A stretch of 64,000 bases of DNA from JBPRGG01 sp051418075 (GTDB taxonomy: Bacteria > Bacteroidota > Bacteroidia > Cytophagales > Cyclobacteriaceae), in assembly GCA_051418075.1 (NCBI GenBank), contig JBPRGG010000177.1, forward strand, positions 1-64,000, written 5' to 3'. Shown one piece after another: positions 43,133-52,470 of the stretch. The notes under the pieces were generated by a model. That model was not told the origin of the DNA. It searched no databases and saw only the letters and a list, made by a program, of their open reading frames with translations. Every line of letters begins with the position of its first letter. The first letter of the stretch is position 1. A program made the position numbers and the translations under genes.

Positions 43133-45832
43133 ATGATGGAAAGTCCGGACTATAACAAGCAAAAATTACTGGAAGAAAAAATCAGTCAATTAGAAGCTGA
43201 GAATAATCGTCTTCAACAAAGCTTATGTAGACAAGAGCAAAAACTAAAGGAATATAATAACTATCTGGATGATATTCCTCAAATGATATCTTATACAGAC
43301 AAAACATTGAGGTACCGTTTTGTAAATAAAGCTTATGAAAAGAATTTTTCGGTAAAGGCTGAAGCATTAATTGGACAGGAGATTAAAAATATCATAGGAA
43401 AAGAAGCTTTCAATGCGGCTTATCCACACATAAAAAAGGTGCTTGGTGGGGAAGAGGTGAAATATGTAGAGCATTTGACCTATAAAAACCAGGCAGAAAG
43501 AATAATACAAGGCCATTTACTTCCGGATTATCGTAATGGAAGCATTGAGGGGTATTTTGCTATACTTACAGATATTACAGAGGAACTGGCCCGGCACGAA
43601 AAAATAAAACAGGCCGAAGATAAGTTCAGATTGTTTGCTGCCAAATTCAAGGAGGTGATCTGGACCACCGACCTTTCTTTCAAGGTTACTTTCACGAATG
43701 ACAACACCCAAAAGGTTTTCGGACTGACGGCCAGTGAGTCAATTGGAATGTCCCTCGATCAAATGTTTCCTGAACATTCCCGGCAACAAATCACCCACAT
43801 TTTTAATCAACAATTGAATAAACTTAAAAATGGTGAGCCAGCGGATACTCCGGTAGTGATAGAGGTGGAAGCTGTTCATAAAAAAAATCACCTTATTTGG
43901 GTCGAAATAGAAGCAGACTTCCTTTTTAATGAAAATCACCAACCGGTGGGTCTGGCCGGCCTGACCCGTGATATATCTGAGAGAAAAAGTTACGAACTGG
44001 AACTGGCAAAAAGAAAAGAACAGCTACAATTGGTTTGGGATATATCAGTTGATGGTTTCTTAATATTAAATAGATCTGGCACCATTAAAGAAGTCAACCC
44101 AAAATATTGTGAAATGGTGGCAATGTCCCGTGACCAATTAATTAACCAGCCTTTTACCCTGGTATATCCTCCGGAATTTCGGAACAAGGCTCTTGAAAAC
44201 TTCAAAAAATTATTTCAGTTGGGAGATCTTGAACAGGTTTTTCAGGTGGAATTTCATAGATGGGATGGAAAACTTGTTTTTTTGGATGCCAGGATCAAAG
44301 AAATGCAATATGAAGGGGAGTGGGCATTTTTATATTGTATCAGAGATATTACCAGGCAAAAAGAAGACGAAATAAAACTGCGAAAAAGCGAGGAATTCTT
44401 CAGGTTGTTTGCCGACAACTCCAGTGATCTGATTACTATGTTTGAAGATGAAAGTCCTGTATATGCCAGCCCGTCTATTAAAGACTTATTGGGTTATGAG
44501 CCGGATGAATTTTTGCAGCTTAATCACCTTGATTTAATCCATCCGGAAGACAGGGAAAAGGTGATAGCACAAATCAGGCAAAGCAAAACCAAAAAGTTCA
44601 ACCATCGTCTTCGGTATATTTATCGTCAGCAACATAAATGCGGTAAATACCGCTGGTTGGAGACTTTTGAACGTAAAAAGATCACTAAGGGGAACAAGGT
44701 TATAACCATCCTGAATACCAGGGATATTACGGAACAAAAAGTGGCCGAGGAAAACCTGAAAAAAGAGGAACGCAAATTAAAGCTTATTGCTCAAAATATA
44801 GATCAGGTTGTATGGTTAAGGGATAATCAACAGTTTCATTATATCAGTCCTGCTTTTGAAAAAATCTGGGAAATATCTTTAGATAGTCTTCGGTTGAATC
44901 CGGATTATTTTATACATTCCATTCATCAGGAAGATCTCCCCAGAATAAAGGAAAAACTGAAGAATACCCAAAAGAACCAGGGAAAATTTGATGAACAATA
45001 TCGGATTATCACCCCTGATAAGAAGATCAAATGGATATGGGCCCGAACCATACAGGTAGAAGATAATCCTCACTTAAGAGTAGGAGTGGCCCATGATATC
45101 ACTGCCATTAAAAATTATGAAGAGCAATTGATCCAAGCCAATGAAGAGCTTGACAGCTTTGTTTACCGGGTGTCTCATGACCTTCGTGCTCCAATTACTT
45201 CCGCTTTAGGATTATCAAGATTAATGCAGGTAGAAAAGGATATTAATGAAATAAACCAGTATGCTCAGCTTCAGGAAAGAAGCTTGCTAAAGCTTGACCA
45301 TTTTATCCGGGAAATATTGGATTATTCCCGCAATTCCCGTCTGTTTATTCAGAAATCAGAAATAGATTTTAAAGCATTGATCGAAGAAATCGTCACCAAT
45401 CTCAACCAAAATTCCGAATATGCCAAAATTCGATTTCAGCTGAAAATGGAAAATAATTACCAGTTCGTGAGTGATGCTTTCAGGATCAAGGTGATCATGA
45501 ACAACCTGATTGCCAATGCTTTTAAATTCCGGAATCCTTATATTTCCCGGCAGTTGGTAGAAGTGCAGGTAACCATGGGACCCACCACCCAGGTAAAGAT
45601 CATTGACAATGGACAGGGTATTGCCGAAGAACATCATGGGAAAATCTTTGAAATGTTCTACCGGGCCACCCAAATGAATTCAGGTTCAGGCATTGGATTA
45701 TACATTGTGCGGGAATCTCTGAAGAAGATCCATGGAAAAATTGAGGTTCAGAGTATTTATGGCGAAGGTTCTACCTTTATTCTTACCTTACCTGACTTGA
45801 AAAACATGGACAATTCCGTTGAATTATCTTAA
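43133..45832 (+). CDS. Multi-PAS sensor histidine kinase (five PAS domains)
   Basis: An 899-aa cytosolic protein without membrane helices. After a short coiled coil (12-40) five PAS domains run to about residue 640, each ending in a PAC motif (DITEELAR, DISERK, DITRQK, DITEQK, DITAIK). HisKA follows with SHDLRAPI (His near 680), then HATPase_c (NNLIANAFKF, DNGQGI, GSGIGLYIV). The kinase module is almost superposable on that of the nine-PAS kinase at 13.8 kb (shared ELDSFVYRVSHDLRAPIT), so the two are recent paralogues of the dimerisation module with different sensors. No response regulator is adjacent. Confidence 0.93.
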   Translation: MMESPDYNKQKLLEEKISQLEAENNRLQQSLCRQEQKLKEYNNYLDDIPQMISYTDKTLRYRFVNKAYEKNFSVKAEALIGQEIKNIIGKEAFNAAYPHIKKVLGGEEVKYVEHLTYKNQAERIIQGHLLPDYRNGSIEGYFAILTDITEELARHEKIKQAEDKFRLFAAKFKEVIWTTDLSFKVTFTNDNTQKVFGLTASESIGMSLDQMFPEHSRQQITHIFNQQLNKLKNGEPADTPVVIEVEAVHKKNHLIWVEIEADFLFNENHQPVGLAGLTRDISERKSYELELAKRKEQLQLVWDISVDGFLILNRSGTIKEVNPKYCEMVAMSRDQLINQPFTLVYPPEFRNKALENFKKLFQLGDLEQVFQVEFHRWDGKLVFLDARIKEMQYEGEWAFLYCIRDITRQKEDEIKLRKSEEFFRLFADNSSDLITMFEDESPVYASPSIKDLLGYEPDEFLQLNHLDLIHPEDREKVIAQIRQSKTKKFNHRLRYIYRQQHKCGKYRWLETFERKKITKGNKVITILNTRDITEQKVAEENLKKEERKLKLIAQNIDQVVWLRDNQQFHYISPAFEKIWEISLDSLRLNPDYFIHSIHQEDLPRIKEKLKNTQKNQGKFDEQYRIITPDKKIKWIWARTIQVEDNPHLRVGVAHDITAIKNYEEQLIQANEELDSFVYRVSHDLRAPITSALGLSRLMQVEKDINEINQYAQLQERSLLKLDHFIREILDYSRNSRLFIQKSEIDFKALIEEIVTNLNQNSEYAKIRFQLKMENNYQFVSDAFRIKVIMNNLIANAFKFRNPYISRQLVEVQVTMGPTTQVKIIDNGQGIAEEHHGKIFEMFYRATQMNSGSGIGLYIVRESLKKIHGKIEVQSIYGEGSTFILTLPDLKNMDNSVELS

Positions 45833-45849
45833 CCCTTGAAGAAATTTTA

Positions 45850-46474
45850 CTCTTTGCTGTACCTTCCATTGCTCCGCGCTGAACAAGTAGCCTAAACTGG
45901 AAATCCGCCGGGGATACCAAAATCCAATCCAGCTTTCTGTGGCATCATGGGCCCCATCATTATAGGTATTGGGATTAGTTATATTTCAATCAAAGGTATA
46001 ATGTGCAGTGGAGGGTAGTATACCATACCAGTAAGATGCCACCAGGTCTGATACCATCACTTTGCTAAACCAGGTTACGCTTTCCTCTGAAGAAAGCTTG
46101 ATTCCATAAGTTTAAAATGGTTCCCACTGCCTTCAGCCATACTGGCCAGAGACAGGTAAGTTTGGGAAGCAGCGATATCCCTGAATAGCAGCAGATCGGT
46201 TTTTCTGCCATAATTTCCAGGAGCGAAGCCTGCTTTTTCGGGCTGGATCATAAGGGATCTTATTCAGACCCACATTTACCCGCCCGGAAAGGTCCTGGCT
46301 TGTATTGTTGGAATAGAGAATGATCAGATAAAAAAGTGGAGTAATCTGTGTTTTAATTAAGGCTTCCTGTCCCAGATTGTCAGTAGGAGTAAATGGAGAA
46401 ACCAGTGTAGCTGAAACATGTAAGCCATCTTTATTATGTCGGGATATTTTCATAGAGGTCACTCCCAAAACCAA
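45850..46474 (-). pseudogene. Decayed large gene (frameshifted remnant)
   Basis: On the minus strand a coding-like track is broken into pieces. From 46474, MKISRHNKDGLHVSATLVSPF to NVGLNKIPYDPA is in one frame; at about 46247 it continues in a second frame as EKAGFAPGNYGRKTDLLLF to GSGNHFK; near 46100 it moves again to SSEESVTWFSKVMVSDL, then meets an in-frame stop (TGA near 45985) and resumes as NITNPNTYNDGAHDATESW. At least two frameshifts and one stop separate pieces that read as one beta-rich protein. The intact family may be a large carbohydrate-active enzyme, but I could not identify it. Confidence 0.65.
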
Positions 46475-46544
46475 TTACTAATTAATATAATGAAATTTGA
46501 GCTCTGATTTTTAATTAATAGATTTACCCAAAAGTCTGAAAATT

Positions 46545-48644
46545 ATGAAAAATATCTGGATCATCTTGATCTTTTTTTTAAGCCCTTTATTACATCTTTC
46601 TGGCCAGAACAGTGATGAAAATTTTTTTAATCAGGAAATGATGCCGATTGGAGCCTATTATTATCCCGAGCATTGGCCTTCAGAGCAGTGGGAATGGGAT
46701 TTGACTAAAATGGCTGATCTGGGATTCCAGTTTACCCATTTTGGGGAATTTGCCTGGTCTATGATGGAGCCGGAGGAAGGCAAGTTTAATTTTGAATGGT
46801 TGGATAGGGCTGTTTCGCTGGCTAATAAAAATGGTTTGAAAGTGATCATGTGTACCCCAACACCTACACCACCAGCCTGGCTGACCCATAAACATCCGGA
46901 AATTTTGATTGTAAATGATCAGGGAATACAGCAGCAGCATGGTTCCAGATTGCATGTTTCCTACAATCACCCAGTGTACCTGGATTATGTAGAAAAAATC
47001 GTAACAGAACTAGGCCGGCGATATGGCCAGGACGATCGTATCTGGGGCTGGCAGCTGGATAATGAACCCCATTATGGTACCCTGTACGATTATTCAGACT
47101 ACCAGGAAAATGCTTTCCAGCAATGGCTCCAGCAAAAATATCATTCCATTGATCAATTGAATAAGGCCTGGGGAGCTGCTTTCTGGAGCCAGAATTATAA
47201 TGATTTTTCTCAAATACAGATACCTAATGCCAAAAAGGCTCCACAGGGAGCAAACCAACATGCTTTACTTGATTTTCAACGGTTTACCGCTGATGAACTG
47301 GCTCAGGCCCTTAGGTTTCAGGCTAATATATTAAGAAAATTGATTTCCTCTGATCAGTGGATCACTACCAATTATGCTTACTTTAAATTTTTACCTTCAG
47401 TAGACCTGTTTCGTAACAGGGATGATCTCGATTTTGCTTCTCATACAATGTACCTGCTTAGTACCGCCCTAAATTACCCTGAAGGTAGGCTGGGCCACCG
47501 ACTGGGTAGTGGACTGGAATTGGCTTTTTCCAATGAAATGGCAAAATCTGTCAATGGCTATACTGGAATCATGGAACTACAGCCAGGACAAATTAACTGG
47601 GGGCAATATAATGCCCAGCCCCTGCCCGGAGCAGTGAAAATGTGGATCTGGCACAGCTTTGCTTTAGGAGATGAATTTACCTGCACTTACCGTTTCCGTC
47701 AGCCCTTATTTGGCAGTGAACAATTTCACAAGGGCATATTGGAGCCGGATGGAATCACCGTTTCTCCTGGTGGCAAAGAATACCTGGAAGCAATAAGCGA
47801 AATCAAAAGTTTATCTGAAACCTCAGCAAAAGAACCAAATGAATATGCTGGCAGACGCACTGCTTTTTTGTGGAACCAGGATAACCTGTGGGACATAGAA
47901 AATTACCGGCATCATCAGGATTGGGATACCTGGCAACATTATTATCGGTATTATGAAATATTGAAAATGATGGGGGCACCGGTGACTTTCCTAACTGAGC
48001 AGGATGAATTTGATCAGGAAAAATATCCTTTTATGGTTGCACCGGCTTATCAGTTGGTGAATGATCAATTGATTGACAGGTGGAAAAATTATGTGCAGAA
48101 GGGAGGTCATTTGATATTGACCAGTCGAACCGGAATGAAAGATAAAAAGGGCCATCTATGGGAAAAACCCTTACAGGCACCGGTTTATGATCTGATTGGG
48201 GCCCGCATAAAGTATTACGATCACCTGCCTCCGGGCCAAAAAGGGCAGCTGAGATTTGGTCAGCAGTCTTATGATTGGAAAATATGGGGAGACATTTTAG
48301 AGCCTGCATCAGGAGAAACCTGGGCCACTTATCAGGACCAGTTTTATGAAGGGAAATCTGCCATAGTGCATCACAAAACAGGAATGGGCAGTGTAACTTA
48401 TATAGGAGCCTGGTCAGATAAGGGCGATCTGGAGAATCATACGCTTAGGCAGGTTTTTCAGCAAAAGGCAACCAAAGTGCTGGATCAGCTGCCTTATGTA
48501 TTTACCGAATGGAGAGACGGTTATTGGGTAACAGTGAATTATCGTTCTGAACCGGTGGAGGCCCATATTTCTGACAATGCCACCATCTTATTTGGGCAAA
48601 AACTTTTACAACCGGGGCAATATGTAGTGTGGCAGGAGAATTAA
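46545..48644 (+). CDS. GH42 family beta-galactosidase
   Basis: A 699-aa exported protein (signal residues 1-20). Catalytic TIM barrel with the GH42 start PIGAYYYPEHWP, acid/base Glu174 (GWQLDNEPHYG) and nucleophile Glu344 (GIMELQPGQINW), then a trimerisation-type domain (about 430-600) and a small C-terminal beta domain ending in QPGQYVVWQE. It releases beta-linked galactose (or related arabinose) from oligosaccharides. The signal peptide places it in the periplasm, unlike many cytosolic GH42 enzymes. Gene follows the decayed gene and is followed by an unrelated kinase; no local sugar transporter. Confidence 0.94.
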   Translation: MKNIWIILIFFLSPLLHLSGQNSDENFFNQEMMPIGAYYYPEHWPSEQWEWDLTKMADLGFQFTHFGEFAWSMMEPEEGKFNFEWLDRAVSLANKNGLKVIMCTPTPTPPAWLTHKHPEILIVNDQGIQQQHGSRLHVSYNHPVYLDYVEKIVTELGRRYGQDDRIWGWQLDNEPHYGTLYDYSDYQENAFQQWLQQKYHSIDQLNKAWGAAFWSQNYNDFSQIQIPNAKKAPQGANQHALLDFQRFTADELAQALRFQANILRKLISSDQWITTNYAYFKFLPSVDLFRNRDDLDFASHTMYLLSTALNYPEGRLGHRLGSGLELAFSNEMAKSVNGYTGIMELQPGQINWGQYNAQPLPGAVKMWIWHSFALGDEFTCTYRFRQPLFGSEQFHKGILEPDGITVSPGGKEYLEAISEIKSLSETSAKEPNEYAGRRTAFLWNQDNLWDIENYRHHQDWDTWQHYYRYYEILKMMGAPVTFLTEQDEFDQEKYPFMVAPAYQLVNDQLIDRWKNYVQKGGHLILTSRTGMKDKKGHLWEKPLQAPVYDLIGARIKYYDHLPPGQKGQLRFGQQSYDWKIWGDILEPASGETWATYQDQFYEGKSAIVHHKTGMGSVTYIGAWSDKGDLENHTLRQVFQQKATKVLDQLPYVFTEWRDGYWVTVNYRSEPVEAHISDNATILFGQKLLQPGQYVVWQEN

Positions 48645-48993
48645 GTTTATTGAACCAAAGAAACCTGGTTTTGATAAGGAAAAATCGTTAGCGACCACAG
48701 ACTATCATAGTTCTTTTGCGATTGCTATTTGAGAATGAAACCTCATATTAATTGTTATTTTTTATAATTTCGGTATATTATTAAAAGAATTAAATTCAGA
48801 TAAACACTTACTCATTTCCTAGTATCAAATTTTTTTTTATTGTCCCTGCTTTTAAACTTTGCATATTGGTTTTGTTATATAGTATTTTTAATTAAATCTT
48901 ACATCTTAAGGAAAATAACTTTATTAGGAATATTTAATAGTCTGATTTTGATTAATTTGGCTCCTGAAATTTCCACCTTCTTATCCTTGAAAT
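48645..48993. other. Intergenic region
   Basis: 349 bp, AT-rich, with no recognisable gene. An open frame from a non-ATG start at 48840 to 49040 is hydrophobic and runs into the next gene in another frame; it has no family and was not called. This segment should contain the promoter of the small PAS kinase. Confidence 0.4.
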
Positions 48994-50142
48994 ATGAGTG
49001 CCATATCAAAATTTGCTCCCCCGGAAAAGAACTCAGATGAGGAAATCAGAAATGATTTCGATCTTATCCATGGTCAGACTTATTTGAATGACCTTTTCAA
49101 TGCTATAGCCAGTGCTGCTGTTATCCTTAATAGCCACCGGCAGATTGTATTCGCCAATCAGAATTTTTTGGAAATTTTAGGTCTTGATCGTATTGAACCT
49201 ATTCTAGGTAAAAGGCCGGGTGAAACCATCAACTGTATAAATTCAATGAATAATACTGGTGGTTGTGGTACTTCGGAAAATTGCCGGGTATGTGGTGCGG
49301 TGAATGCTATTTTGGCTAGCCAGAAAGGACATCAAAGGGTTCAGAAAGATGCCCTTATTACTTCCAAAGTGAATGAAATAACAGCCAGTTGGGATTTAAT
49401 GGTTACCGCACATCCAATCAGCATAGAATTCAATACTTATACAGTTTTAACCCTGCAGGATATCAGTCATAGCAAGCGAAAGCTGAATATGGAACGTGTT
49501 TTTTTTCATGATATCTATAATTCGGTGGGAGGGGTGAATGGATTGATCAACCTGGTAAAAAACATGGATAATAAAAATGATGGGGCAGAACTGATCAATC
49601 TATCCTACAAATTGAGTCAGCAGCTTCTGGAGGAGATTTCTTCCTACAGGTATTTTGCCCTGGCCGAAAAAGGTGAACTGGAATTGGATATTCAAAAATT
49701 GAATACAAATTCCTTCTTAAAAGACATGGTAGATAAAATAAGATTCCACAAAGTAGCAGATAATAAGCTGATTGAAATAGATCCGGAATCCAGCGATATT
49801 TTTATTAAAACGGATCCCACCATCCTGTCCCGAATCGTACTGAATATGCTAAAAAATGCTCTGGAAGCTACAATTGATGGTTATGAAGTAAAAATTGGAG
49901 CTGCCTTGCTTGAATCAGGACGGTTGAGATTTTGGGTACATAATGTTACCTACATTGTAAAAGATATTCAGATGCAGATCTTTCAAAGGTCCTTTTCCAC
50001 CAAAGGTAAAAATCGGGGAATAGGAACCTACAGCATCAAGTTATTGGGAGAGAAATACCTCAAGGGTAAAGTGGGTTTTACTACGGATGAAAATAAGGGT
50101 ACTGTTTTTTATATTGATTTGCCTTTAGAATTATCGGAATAG
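48994..50142 (+). CDS. PAS-domain histidine kinase with cysteine-cluster PAS domain
   Basis: A 382-aa cytosolic protein. The PAS domain (about 30-150) carries CGTSENCRVCGAV at about 89-101, a Cx5CxxC-type cluster suited to a metal or Fe-S site. The kinase module is atypical: the phospho-acceptor region reads FFHDIYNSVGGVNGLINL (His near 170) in place of a standard HisKA H-box, then MLKNALEA (N box) and GIGTYSIKLLGEKYL (G box). The combined layout is a recurring family in anaerobes and Bacteroidota. Orphan, with no receiver gene nearby. A related cluster (CKGTRLNCPLC) occurs in PAS1 of the nine-PAS kinase. Confidence 0.88.
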   Translation: MSAISKFAPPEKNSDEEIRNDFDLIHGQTYLNDLFNAIASAAVILNSHRQIVFANQNFLEILGLDRIEPILGKRPGETINCINSMNNTGGCGTSENCRVCGAVNAILASQKGHQRVQKDALITSKVNEITASWDLMVTAHPISIEFNTYTVLTLQDISHSKRKLNMERVFFHDIYNSVGGVNGLINLVKNMDNKNDGAELINLSYKLSQQLLEEISSYRYFALAEKGELELDIQKLNTNSFLKDMVDKIRFHKVADNKLIEIDPESSDIFIKTDPTILSRIVLNMLKNALEATIDGYEVKIGAALLESGRLRFWVHNVTYIVKDIQMQIFQRSFSTKGKNRGIGTYSIKLLGEKYLKGKVGFTTDENKGTVFYIDLPLELSE

Positions 50143-50363
50143 TGAATTTTTGATAGTTTCCGCTGCAAATAACTTAATCTGGCTGCATTTTAACTTACAT
50201 ATTTGGTATAAGCAGCAATCCATTTACCATTAAGATGAAATCTTCAATTAATTATTGGGCAGTTTTAGTTTGCTATCCTCGGTCAGCGGTCAAAGAATAA
50301 AGCTCGTTTTTACATAAAACCCAAATTCTTGGCTATTTTTACCAAATATTAATATCCACGATC

Positions 50364-51158
50364 ATGAACAAAAACCTAATCATTTATCCGGTAAGCCTGT
50401 TGATTTTTACCCTGTTTAATTATTGCAGCCCATCCCAATCCAAAGAAAATGAATGGATTCAATTGTTTAACGGCCAGGATCTTTCTGGTTGGACTCCAAA
50501 AATAAGAGGATATGCCATGGGTGAAAATTTCGGTAATACCTTTAAAGTGGAAGATGGCCTGCTTAAGGTATCTTATGAGGGCTATGATAAATTTAATCAA
50601 CGATTTGGTCATTTGTTCTATGAAAATGAATTTTCAAATTATCTCTTCAGGGCTGAATATCGTTTTGTAGGTGATCAGTGCCCGGAAGGACCAGGATGGG
50701 CCATACGCAATAGTGGAGTGATGATCCATGGCCAGGATCCTTCCACAATGACCAAAGATCAAAGTTTTCCTGTTTCCATAGAGGTTCAGTTATTAGGAGG
50801 AAATGGGACAGACCCCAGAACTACCGGTAATTTATGCACTCCAGGCACTAATGTGGTGATGGATGAAGAGCTATTTACTACTCATTGTATTAATTCCAGT
50901 TCTCAAACCTACCATGGGGATCAATGGGTAACTGTAGAAATCGAAGTAAGGGGAAATCAACTGATCAAACATATTATCAATGGAGATACAGTGCTAAATT
51001 ATAAGCAACCCCAACTTGATCCGGAAGATCCTGATGCTCAAAGATTATTGGAAAAGGGTAGTTCACTTATGCTTACCGGAGGCACTATTTCGCTACAATC
51101 GGAAAGCCATCCCATAGAGTTCAGAAAAGTTGAATTGATGCCTTTGGAGGAGAGGTAA
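50364..51158 (+). CDS. DUF1080 (3-keto-disaccharide hydrolase-like) lipoprotein
   Basis: A 264-aa protein with an SPase II signal (FNYCSPS, Cys21) and the concanavalin-like DUF1080 fold. Start of the domain is WIQLFNGQDLSGWTPKIRGYAMGENFGNTF, followed by YLFRAEYRFVGDQ, NSGVMIHGQDP and EVQLLGGNG. Members act on 3-keto-glucosides together with periplasmic Gfo/Idh oxidoreductases. A Tat-exported one lies at 12.3 kb. The family is broad, so activity is uncertain. Single gene; ends 68 bp before the convergent DUF72 gene. Confidence 0.88.
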   Translation: MNKNLIIYPVSLLIFTLFNYCSPSQSKENEWIQLFNGQDLSGWTPKIRGYAMGENFGNTFKVEDGLLKVSYEGYDKFNQRFGHLFYENEFSNYLFRAEYRFVGDQCPEGPGWAIRNSGVMIHGQDPSTMTKDQSFPVSIEVQLLGGNGTDPRTTGNLCTPGTNVVMDEELFTTHCINSSSQTYHGDQWVTVEIEVRGNQLIKHIINGDTVLNYKQPQLDPEDPDAQRLLEKGSSLMLTGGTISLQSESHPIEFRKVELMPLEER

Positions 51159-51226
51159 TTGGAAATGTTAAAGCATTCCATCAAGGCACCAGATCGGGCC
51201 TGCCGGTTTTTATCAATAATAAAAGG

Positions 51227-52099
51227 TTACACTTTGATCTTAATGTTTAATTCGGTTTCCGTTTTTTCTTTAAAATAGTTTAACAGCTTGAGCATAGCCA
51301 CCTCATCGGTTTGATGCATAAAAAAGTAGACTTCTTCCAGACCATGTTCAGACCATTGCTTTATTCGTTCTACCCATTGATCGATCCTTTGATAATCAGA
51401 TGCATGAAGATTATTGCCTACAAATCTCACCATAATCCTGCTGGTAGACACCATCATATGAACTACATCTCTGCGACCAGGAGCATCGGTAATCACCAGA
51501 AAAAACCCCTTCTCCTTCAGTTGATGATAAGTCTCTTCCATCAATTGTGGCTGGGAAAACCAATCGGGATGCCTTATTTCCACTGCAAACGATATATCCC
51601 GGGGCAGCCGGTCAATATATTTTTGGAAATCTTCCGATTTTTTAGGAGCAAATCGATCAGATAATTGCATAAAAATAATTCCCAGTTTTTGATCCAACTG
51701 ATATACCCTGCTGAGAAAATCATCTGTCAGCCTTTCTGTATTACGAAGGTAATAACGATGGGTGATGGATTGATAAAGTTTGGGACAAAACTTAAAATGA
51801 TCAGGTACCTGGTTTTTCCATTTATTGATCCAGGATTCCGGAGGAAATCGATGGAAGGTAGCATTGAGTTCTATAGAATTAAATAAGCGGGTATATTGAG
51901 TTAGAAAATCTTTTTCCCTGGCTTCCTGAGGATAAATAGTACCTATCCACTCTTTTTTACCAAATTTGGTGCCTCCGAAATAGACCTTAACCGGTTGTTT
52001 GGCAGAAATATATGCTTTAAAGTAATGATCTGTTAATGGGTGATCTGCTGGTAAACTAAGATCCTCTGACTGAAAATCTGTTGTACGACCAAATTTCAT
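51227..52099 (-). CDS. DUF72 domain protein
   Basis: A 290-aa cytosolic protein with the TIM-barrel-like DUF72 fold: VYFGGTKFGKKEWIGTIYP near residue 38, SIELNATFHRFPPESWINKWKNQVPDHFKFCPKLYQSITH, then FMQLSDRFAPKKSEDF and SFAVEIRHPDWF. No catalytic role has been established for the family that I can cite. The N-terminal extension (about 1-35) is unusual compared with the shortest members. Downstream of the small protein at 52.2 kb on the same strand with a 66-bp gap. Confidence 0.9.
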   Translation of the reverse strand: MKFGRTTDFQSEDLSLPADHPLTDHYFKAYISAKQPVKVYFGGTKFGKKEWIGTIYPQEAREKDFLTQYTRLFNSIELNATFHRFPPESWINKWKNQVPDHFKFCPKLYQSITHRYYLRNTERLTDDFLSRVYQLDQKLGIIFMQLSDRFAPKKSEDFQKYIDRLPRDISFAVEIRHPDWFSQPQLMEETYHQLKEKGFFLVITDAPGRRDVVHMMVSTSRIMVRFVGNNLHASDYQRIDQWVERIKQWSEHGLEEVYFFMHQTDEVAMLKLLNYFKEKTETELNIKIKV

Positions 52100-52165
52100 T
52101 TTTTTTTAAAAAAACAACCTTTAGATCAGATTGTTTTCCTTTTCTGCCTTTTGGTCTGGAATTGT

Positions 52166-52315
52166 TTATTTCAATGTTTGCTGATTGATCCAGTATTTAC
52201 AGGCAATGATCAGTTTATCCCAACTTTTCAGCTTATTCAGGCTTTTGCCACTATAACTGGGTAAAACTTTGTTACTTATCCAAAATAACATCATAGAAAG
52301 TCGTCGTTTAATCAT
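52166..52315 (-). CDS. 49-aa basic small protein (Bacteroidota-type, often misnamed SsrA-binding protein)
   Basis: From the internal ATG at 52315: MIKRRLSMMLFWISNKVLPSYSGKSLNKLKSWDKLIIACKYWINQQTLK. The frame extends to an earlier start at 52399 but that N-terminus is hydrophobic and unlike the family. The pattern (basic amphipathic helix, then LPSY, LxKLxxWDKLIIxxxYWI) matches a family of about 50-aa Bacteroidota proteins that I recall as having been annotated, without support, as SsrA-binding. Function unknown; positive charge suggests a nucleic-acid or membrane surface role. Confidence 0.6.
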   Translation of the reverse strand: MIKRRLSMMLFWISNKVLPSYSGKSLNKLKSWDKLIIACKYWINQQTLK

Positions 52316-52470
52316 TTTGATCACCGTATAGTGGTTTTTTCTAAAATGTACTATATTAATATTAAGCCAAATCAAGGTATGGAAAAATGTAATCAACAAA
52401 CAGGAAATTTAAAAAACTTATTTTTATCATACTATGAACAAAAAACAGTTCTTATATTTGTTTTGAAGAT

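Noticed and set aside
48840..49040. 66-codon hydrophobic plus-strand frame
   Set aside because: Non-ATG start, AT-rich low-complexity content and an overlap with the beginning of the PAS kinase in another frame.
51311..51664. 117-codon plus-strand frame opposite DUF72
   Set aside because: Antisense to a recognised gene and with no motif of its own.
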